64,000 nt of DNA. Source: Primulina eburnea (taxonomy: Eukaryota > Streptophyta > Magnoliopsida > Lamiales > Gesneriaceae). The stretch is from NCBI RefSeq assembly GCF_022965805.1, contig NC_133116.1:7460601-7524600 (forward strand), read 5' to 3'. Position numbers and translations under genes: made by a program. The notes below the pieces were generated by a model. That model saw only the letters and a program-made list of their open reading frames with translations, was not told the origin of the DNA and did no database searches. Below, one piece after another: positions 57,806-64,000 of this stretch (the first letter of the stretch is position 1; each line of letters starts with the position of its first letter).

Positions 57806-60256
57806 CTACTCAGAGGAAATTATTAAAGAGTAGTCTCGTGCTAATCTCAGTTGTGCTTGGTGGGTGATGCTCGGGTCCTTTGTATCAGCAGTGTAAGCAT
57901 CCAATCTATTTCGATAATTTTCTCTAGCCATGAGAATTCTTCCATGCTTCTCCACCTTCATACTCACAATTTGTGTTTCATGTTTCAAACCATGAAAAAA
58001 CTATAAGATTTCAAAAGAATTATATAATCAATCCATCGAAAAATATCTTATTACCACATACAATTACATTTGTTTCAAATTTGAATAACTATGGATATTG
58101 TTAAAATATTTCAATACACTTAAGTTTTGTTGATTGAAAAATAACATCGAGCTTTTTCAGGCACAATCACATTTAAATGTATTTCAAGTTTCAGACTGTG
58201 GGACTAGATTAAGCTGTTCAAACAAGGCTTAAGAAGATCAAGCTGTTCGAATTAAAAAGTCAAAATGTGGAAGTATATGAACTTAAGTTGCAAAGCTATC
58301 ATATGTCAATATTGACCAGCAAACCAAAGTATTCAACCATTGAAGATCAAGTTGCACTATCACCGGTAATAAAAAAGTTAAATCTAAAAAAGTACTAAAG
58401 TCAAGTCGTTCAATCAGTTGTCTCATTTGGAAAAATTACACAGTATCCTATTAACTTTTGAATGACAGAAAGCTACCTAACTAGTACATGGTATGTCAAC
58501 TTTATGAAAAACAAAAGATTTGAAGTCGCAATAACAAAAGGACCATTAGTGAACGTTTAATGAATGAAAGTGACATATCCATGATGTCAAAAAAACAATA
58601 TATATGATCATTGAAAAAAAATTCGACTGTTGAAGCTTTTCAACTATAAATATGCAGATTTCAAATATGAAGAACTATCGCGACCAACCACAACTATTTT
58701 TAAGTCTGCATATTTCAAAGATCTTGAGTATACCTAATCTTTCGATTTCTAGTTTGTTATTCAAGTAAACGCTTATCAGAATCATATTAGATCATCAAGG
58801 ATAAATATGTAATACTTCCAACAACTCAAGCCATCAAGTCTGTACCGTTGGATTTTGTGTTTGCTTTCTGGTGAATCAAGAATTCCTAAATATCCAAAGT
58901 TGTAAATGATCAATAAAAGTTTTAGTTAGGCAATAATAAGTTCTAACTAAAAAGTATTGTTATAAGACGTTGTAAAACAAAATCTTTTAGTAAAAACCTT
59001 CTTAAGTGGAAGAAGAGATGACCTAATAGTTTTATCTTACACGTTTTACATTCATATAAAGTCCATTTCTAGTTTTTTATATCTAAACAATCAAGTATAA
59101 TATATCACTAGTCAAACCGGACAGTTTCCGAACACTTTTTTGTGGTTTAGTAAGTCTAGCCATTCAAAAATACAATATGAAAACTGCTGAGAATAGTCCA
59201 AATTAAGAAAATATTAGAAGTTTTTATTCACCTTTTTTAAACATTTTTTCGATCCCAACATATATTTACCAAATTACTAAGAGAACAATAATAAAAAATA
59301 TCAAGCTTAAAAATCAAACTAAACATAAAACCAAAAAAAAACATTAGAAATAGTTTTCTGATTATTATCATACAAAAATAGCAGTAACTTTATAATAACA
59401 ATTCTCTTCGTTCCGTTCAATTATCATCATTCAACAAAAATATTTTATAATTAATCTTTCTGTAATATATATATAAATTATTATAATTTAATCAGATATT
59501 GGATATGAGTATGATGCAACCAGACCAGTCTCCATCATCGAACTCGAAAATCCTCATACATGATTATTTTATTGGGTCCAAAAAATGCTTCCTAACCTCA
59601 TCTATTCAGATCGGATATCAGATCCTCCAACAAATTCGAAAGAAATTGATATCCCTGGCAAGAACCATCTAAAAAAAATCGTTTTTGGTCTTTTTCTATA
59701 ATTTCTAAATATGTCATTTGAAAATAAATTTTAAAAAAGTTACTCTAGACTGAAATGGTTTTAGAATTTCCAGGGAACTACGGCAGTTCCACATTTCCAT
59801 TTTTTTTAAAAAAATAAAATTAAATCACCATAGTGGGTTGAATAACTTACATTTGAATTTCGATAAAAAAATTTTAAACCACCCCTAAATAGAAGAATTT
59901 GGAAGAAGTCAGTCCCACAACAATCTCCCACGAAACATTTAACCAAGATTGGTATTATAATAAACCAATATCCTTTCTAAACAGTTTATCTACATTAATC
60001 CAACAAGAAAGATCACAAGGACTATACCTTTTTGCTTGAAACAACATCAACATCGCGTCGTCCACCTGAAACGGATTCGCCTACAAATATTAATTTCAGA
60101 TACAATTCATCCAAAATATCGATTCATGCACTCCAAATATGGAGAACAAAAGAGAATTTGTATGTACATATAGATGATACCTTGAGCTAAAAATGCACCT
60201 GATAGCTGTCCACTAAGTAAAAACAGAATAAGTGAAATTCTTGTAATGAATGGCAT
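57806..60256 (-). CDS. Putative small secreted protein gene, three exons
   Basis: Predicted exons on the minus strand are 60256-60181, 60080-60028 and 57955-57806. Donors are GTATCA and GTATAG; acceptors are TTTGTAG and TATGAAG. Phases 1 and 0 agree, giving 92 aa. Residues 1-24 are a clear signal peptide (MPFITRISLILFLLSGQLSG). The rest is hydrophilic, basic in the middle (GGRRDVDVVSSKKVEKHGR) and has no Cys. A TATA box lies about 80 nt upstream of the ATG. The layout (signal peptide, basic spacer, short C-terminal region) fits a precursor of a secreted peptide. The stretch LDAYTADTKDP has a faint similarity to the core of PSY-type tyrosine-sulfated peptides, but that is only a guess. Intron 2 is about 2 kb and contains a decayed copia LTR. 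The last exon has a less typical acceptor and is the weakest part. Confidence 0.42.
58075..59240 (+). mobile_element. Decayed copia LTR inside an intron
   Basis: It matches the split LTR at 28.2-31.15 kb in order (TTGTTAAAATATTTC at about 58098, a TATA-like CAACTATAAATATG at about 58639, GTGGAAGAAGAGATGACC at about 59015). It lies antisense within the proposed second intron of the small secreted protein gene. No target duplication was found. Confidence 0.5.
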
Positions 60257-60330
60257 GCTTGCCTCTTATCTTCTGATATTGCCTGTTTTGTGAAGCATCC
60301 AAAGAGAAATGTCACGTAGAATAAAATGTG

Positions 60331-60341
60331 GGATTTATAGA
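60331..60341 (-). promoter_or_regulatory. TATA box of the small secreted protein gene
   Basis: TCTATAAATCC on the minus strand, about 75-85 nt upstream of the ATG at 60256, with no ATG between. Confidence 0.5.
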
Positions 60342-60903
60342 ATGGGGTAAAATTTTGAGCACAAAAGTCAAAGTTGTGGTCCAAATATTTACAAGTTTCT
60401 ACATTCCCAAGTCAAAATTGAAGTAGGGTTACCAATGCTGCTATTTATACACATGTCTTCCATTTCACGTTTCACTAAAATAAATGGGGTGAGGGGACCA
60501 AAATTCAACTCTTGATTGTGTAAATTTTTATGAACATTCGTGTCAATCCATGTGTTGGCCAGGTTAATTACTTTTTCTTTAAGATCTCAAGGTGCAAGAT
60601 TTTAGGATTCAACAGAACACAAGCATGTAATGGCCAACTGAGACAAAATCAAGCTGGAATACGGTAGGGGCAGAGGGAATTCACGGTGGAGCTGTGGTGA
60701 AATGTTTAGTAGAGATCAGATAGAATACCAACAACGAAAGGACTCTGCTGAATTGACACTGAAAGACTAAAGCTAAGAGAACAATGAAAAACTGCAAAAA
60801 TAGTGACAAAAGTTGGCAAAAAAAATAACACCTGACTATAAATCGATTTTGATAATAAACTGCACAAAATTGTAAAAATAATAAAAATATATATTTAACT
60901 TAT

Positions 60904-61005
60904 TTGCTCCAAAAAGTGAAATCGCTCACCTTAGGCGCCCCTCATTCCCTGGTCATTGCTCCAAGATTCACTGCTGCTGACCAACTGAGCTAAGTCCATG
61001 CAGGC
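60904..61005 (-). mobile_element. SINE-like retroposed sequence, 102 bp
   Basis: It is bounded by a perfect 16-bp duplication TATATATTTAACTTAT (60888-60903 and 61006-61021), the length expected for LINE-machinery insertions. On the minus strand the insert begins GCCTGCATGGACTTAGCTCA, and TTAGCTCAGTTGGTCAG is a good RNA polymerase III A box. A B box is not obvious (GCAGTGAATCTTGG is the nearest). It ends TTTTTGGAGCAAA. Confidence 0.65.
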
Positions 61006-61024
61006 TATATATTTAACTTATATA

Positions 61025-61735
61025 TAAATAAATTGTATGCATTAAAATTATAACCTAAATACAACAAATGTAGGAAAACCTTTGCTAGTCATCATTTATA
61101 CCAACAAGAAACACATGATAACCAAATTTATTCAGTTTGGTAGCACATATTGCTGATTAGTATGACATTAATATATAGTGATACTCCTTATCCAATTTCG
61201 ATACATACTTAAAAATTTCTGGTGTACCGAACATTAGGGTCCGATCACGATTGTAAAATCAAAAATTTTAGGTTTTAGAATCGATTGATTTGGTTTCTAT
61301 ACAAGATGGAGCATGGCATAGTACAGATTCATTATGGTTCTTTTCAACACGATTCCAATATTGGTTTCGAGTCTATATATAACTGATTTCAATATGGGTT
61401 GTCATTTGGAACCGAACCCCAGAAACGGTTCGGGTCCGGATTCAGGAATTGAAACATGAAGATGGTTTTTGAACAAGTTCCTAGCTAGTTGAACAGATTG
61501 TACGTGATTACTTGGGGATTGGAATGTGTATCTGAAAGCGTAAGATGTACAAGTGTGCTTCGTGCCTGTCTACCGCCATGCATTGTTCGAGGCCAAAAAG
61601 GTTAGGGTTAGCATCCCGAGCCGTAACTTCTCTGCTTGTACTTATTATATGCATGGATATATAATTAATTTCAAGATGGTGGAGTGGAACACATTTAACA
61701 ATATAATAAAATTATTTAATGGAGTATATTTGTTT
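61025..61735. other. Intergenic interval, no supported gene
   Basis: Contains an open frame at 61553-61819 that runs into MITE copy k and so is not a gene. 61380-61450 has words such as GGAACCGAACCCCAG and GGTTCGGGTCCGGATTC that suggest an old DNA-transposon end. Confidence 0.35.
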
Positions 61736-61737
61736 TT

Positions 61738-61918
61738 GAGTAGGTCTCTCGTGAGACGGTCTCACGAATTTTTATCTGTGAGACGGGTCAATCCTATCGC
61801 TATTCATTATAAAAACTAATAATTTGAGCATAAAAAGTAATACTTTTCATGGATGACCCAAATAAGATATATGTCTCACAAAATACGACCCGTAAGATCG
61901 TCTCACATAAATTTTTAC
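61738..61918 (-). mobile_element. Mutator-like MITE, copy k
   Basis: It begins GAGTAGGTCTCTCGTGAGAC and ends CGTCTCACATAAATTTTTAC, inverted relative to copy b. The flanks are T-rich and the 9-bp duplication is not clear. The 161-codon minus frame ending at 61847 runs out of it and is an artefact. Confidence 0.8.
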
Positions 61919-62236
61919 CTTTTTTTTGGCTTTATGGGGACGACATAAAGTTGTCCTAAGCACATTACTATGGTCTCCAAAGGTAAGATTTGTAATTTTA
62001 TTAATTTTTTTTACAAAAAATAAATATTTCCATCTTATACGATTTATTTCTTTTTTCTTTACTATCATTCGGGGTGATTTTGAATTGTAGCCCTTTTTCA
62101 TTTTTTTAAAGAACGGTTTCTCTAGCGTAAATTTTACATTTAAAAATAAATTATTTTGACAACAAGTACAATTCAAATTGTCAGTCCACCTCAAGTTTTT
62201 TCTTGGCTTTCCCCCACCTCCTGGCTTCGTTGAGAT

Positions 62237-62432
62237 AAGTGACGGAGTCAGAAATATTACTTTGCTCGGACTAGAATTTTTAACTCTATAATCTTTTAAT
62301 ATTTTAAATTCATCTACCCGGGCTAATATCATATTATTTCAAAATTATACAATATTTACATATAATTTTTTTTTAAAAAATTGAACCACCCGGGCTAAAG
62401 CATGGGTATGTAAATACATAGCTCCGCCCCTG
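62237..62432. mobile_element. 196-bp hAT-type MITE
   Basis: The right end is CATAGCTCCGCCCCTG and the left end a diverged AAGTGACGGAGTCAG. The flanks GTTGAGAT (62229-62236) and GTTAAGAT (62433-62440) match at 7 of 8 positions. The word ACCCGGGCTAA occurs twice inside. Confidence 0.6.
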
Positions 62433-62446
62433 GTTAAGATCATGTT

Positions 62447-63400
62447 GATGCGGCAGTGGTGCAGGGTTCTTCGGCCTCGGTGTCGTTGTTGTTAGGGATG
62501 AGCGAGGTAGAGTGATTCTGGCTCATGCTATGTTGTCAGCAAGTCGATCCTAGCAATATTTGAGTCCGAGTCTAATTTTAAAAAGAGACCTCCGAATCAT
62601 AATGTGTGTTCATATTTTTTTTAGTTCCATAGCAATTTTTCAAATTAAATCAATACGTCAAAGACAATATAAAAAACTAAAGGAACAAAAATATCAAACA
62701 TTTCCAAAATGATCACTAAAAAAAACCCATCTAACAGTTTTAGAGCTAAAAATACTAATCAAGTCTGTCTAATCAAGTTGTTCAGTAATTTTTTTCGCGA
62801 TCGATAACATAGTCAATCCATTCAATCTTTCTCGTGACATGTTGATTCGAGAAAAGTTTTGATGAGCTTTATCTTTGAGAAACTTCGCTCTGCACTTGTT
62901 ACTGTGACCGAGACATTCAACAAGATTTTACAAGCAATATGAGCATTTGAAAGCCGGATAAGCATTACATCCACCTAAATTTCTGTCAAAAAACGTAGAT
63001 TATATATACCACATAAAGTTCCGAAGAAAGTAAAAAACTACAATAAAAAATTAGAAGCCCAAACAAAACAAATACAAGAAAATAGACGTACAGCTCCTCA
63101 CAGGTCTTTCAATCAAACCTAGCGTGGGGAATAAATCGATAACAGGCTAAGCAAGTTCCATTTAATAAATACTTGGTTTTGAGCTATCTAATAACTAGTA
63201 TTATATATAATAATTTTTTTTAAAATTTTTGGGCCCCAAAAATGATATGGGTCTGAGTCATTGGACTCATTTGCCTCTGTCAGGTGATGTTTTCTCAGTT
63301 CATGTTGCGGAACTTCTGGCTGCTAGGAAAAAGCTTGTTGTTATGTGGTTGGCTTCTGTACACCCTTGAAAACATGTTATTCTCAAGCCTAATGAGTCGC
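62447..63400 (+). pseudogene. RNase H fragments of a LINE-type reverse transcriptase, split
   Basis: Two plus-strand pieces read like the RNase H domain found at the end of plant LINE polyproteins: 62480-62550 (GVVVVRDERGRVILAHAMLS) and about 63297-63400 (VHVAELLAARKKLVVMWLAS). In the family, strands 1-3 are followed by helix A with the A-E-L-L-A motif, so the order is right. The 730 bp between them (62551-63290) look like a later insertion; GAGTCCGAGTC at the left and GAGTCATTGGACTC at the right are similar words near its edges. Stops make it non-functional. Confidence 0.5.
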
Positions 63401-64000
63401 CTCAATTGGAGCTTTCAAGCTCGAAAGTTGTCCATGAACTGATGGACGGGCTCTCGAACTCGAAAAGATCAACATATTTTTTCATATTTAAATATTATAA
63501 AATAAAACTAATATTTTTATTATCATACATTATATAATAATATATATACTATATGCATAGCTCATGCATGAGCTCATACTCATGAACATGTGCAGGAACA
63601 AATTTTACTGATGAGCCTGCGATTCAACTCGGACGCTGGCTCCAACTCTAGCTAGATTTTGCGAAGTCGACTCGTTTAGAACCCTAACCTCAACTCCGCA
63701 TATTAACTTGAACATAAAACGATTCATTATCAAAAAAAAATCAAGTAAGCGGAAATACACTTCATTTCATAAAAAATACAACTTCTCTTTTCAAAAAATT
63801 TCGGAGCTAATCACACTATTCGTCATTGTGATGACTCCAACATTCAATTGTATTATAGAGAGATCCATGAACATTGGGTGCCTATCCAATAATGTTTTTT
63901 GTACAGAGATTCATTCTAGAATTCTGAAAGAAAACGAAGCAGTATGTTAGATACATTGTTCTACTATACACCTTTTCTTTCTGGTTCCTTCAAGTGGCAA
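63401..64000. other. Intergenic interval, decayed repeats
   Basis: 63410-63670 has words such as GGGCTCTCGAACTCGAAAAG and GCTCATGCATGAGCTCATAC typical of old DNA-transposon ends. The remainder shows no feature that I can support. Confidence 0.35.

Noticed and set aside
60904..61005. Functional tRNA gene
   Set aside because: Only an A-box-like word is good; no cloverleaf can be drawn and the 16-bp duplication shows an insertion.
61847..62332. 161-codon minus-strand frame
   Set aside because: It crosses MITE copy k and a hAT MITE, and its C-terminal part is the translated MITE end seen in several other short frames.

Overview
The window is AT-rich plant nuclear DNA. Genes are sparse and interrupted by introns with GT-AG borders, and most of the sequence is layered transposable elements. 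The host is a eudicot. The combination of repeat types and the UGT89-like genes suggests an asterid such as a Lamiales species; that last step is inference.

Layout. 0-6 kb: Ty1/copia and Ty3/gypsy LTR remnants and decayed element coding. 6.5-7.6 kb: a three-exon minus-strand gene I do not recognise. 9.35-11.8 kb: a Ty3/gypsy solo LTR with a perfect 5-bp target duplication that contains two further DNA transposons. 13.4-16.9 kb: an Athila-like element (LTR, tRNA-Asp-type primer site, broken gag and protease). 17.5-19.4 kb: a four-exon minus-strand gene for a Gly/Asp-rich plastid membrane protein of DUF1118/RIQ type; it has no long single-exon ORF. 22-27.5 kb: two Helitron-like elements head to tail, one holding an LTR. 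28.2-32.5 kb: a copia element split by a gypsy solo LTR. 33.5-36.6 kb: an intact type II-like phosphatidylinositol 4-kinase gamma gene. 38.5-43.3 kb: gypsy and copia LTRs. 43.8-44.7 kb: a decayed 3-methyladenine DNA glycosylase gene. 45.5-47 kb: an intact UGT89-type glycosyltransferase. 53.3-55.3 kb: a fragment copied from the PI4K gamma gene and a second UGT89-type gene with a one-base frameshift. 57.8-60.3 kb: a likely three-exon gene for a small secreted protein with a copia LTR in its second intron. 60.5-64 kb: a SINE-like insertion, MITEs and RNase H relics of a LINE.

The most notable signals are these. (1) GC-rich hairpin arrays of about 70-bp period sit at the same distance from the start of two different LTRs. 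(2) A family of about 182-bp palindromic MITEs occurs roughly every 6 kb, with 9-bp target duplications. (3) Three spliced loci, plus gene fragments, can only be seen by assembling exons by hand. All coordinates were read by eye; exon borders are predictions from splice motifs and reading phase.
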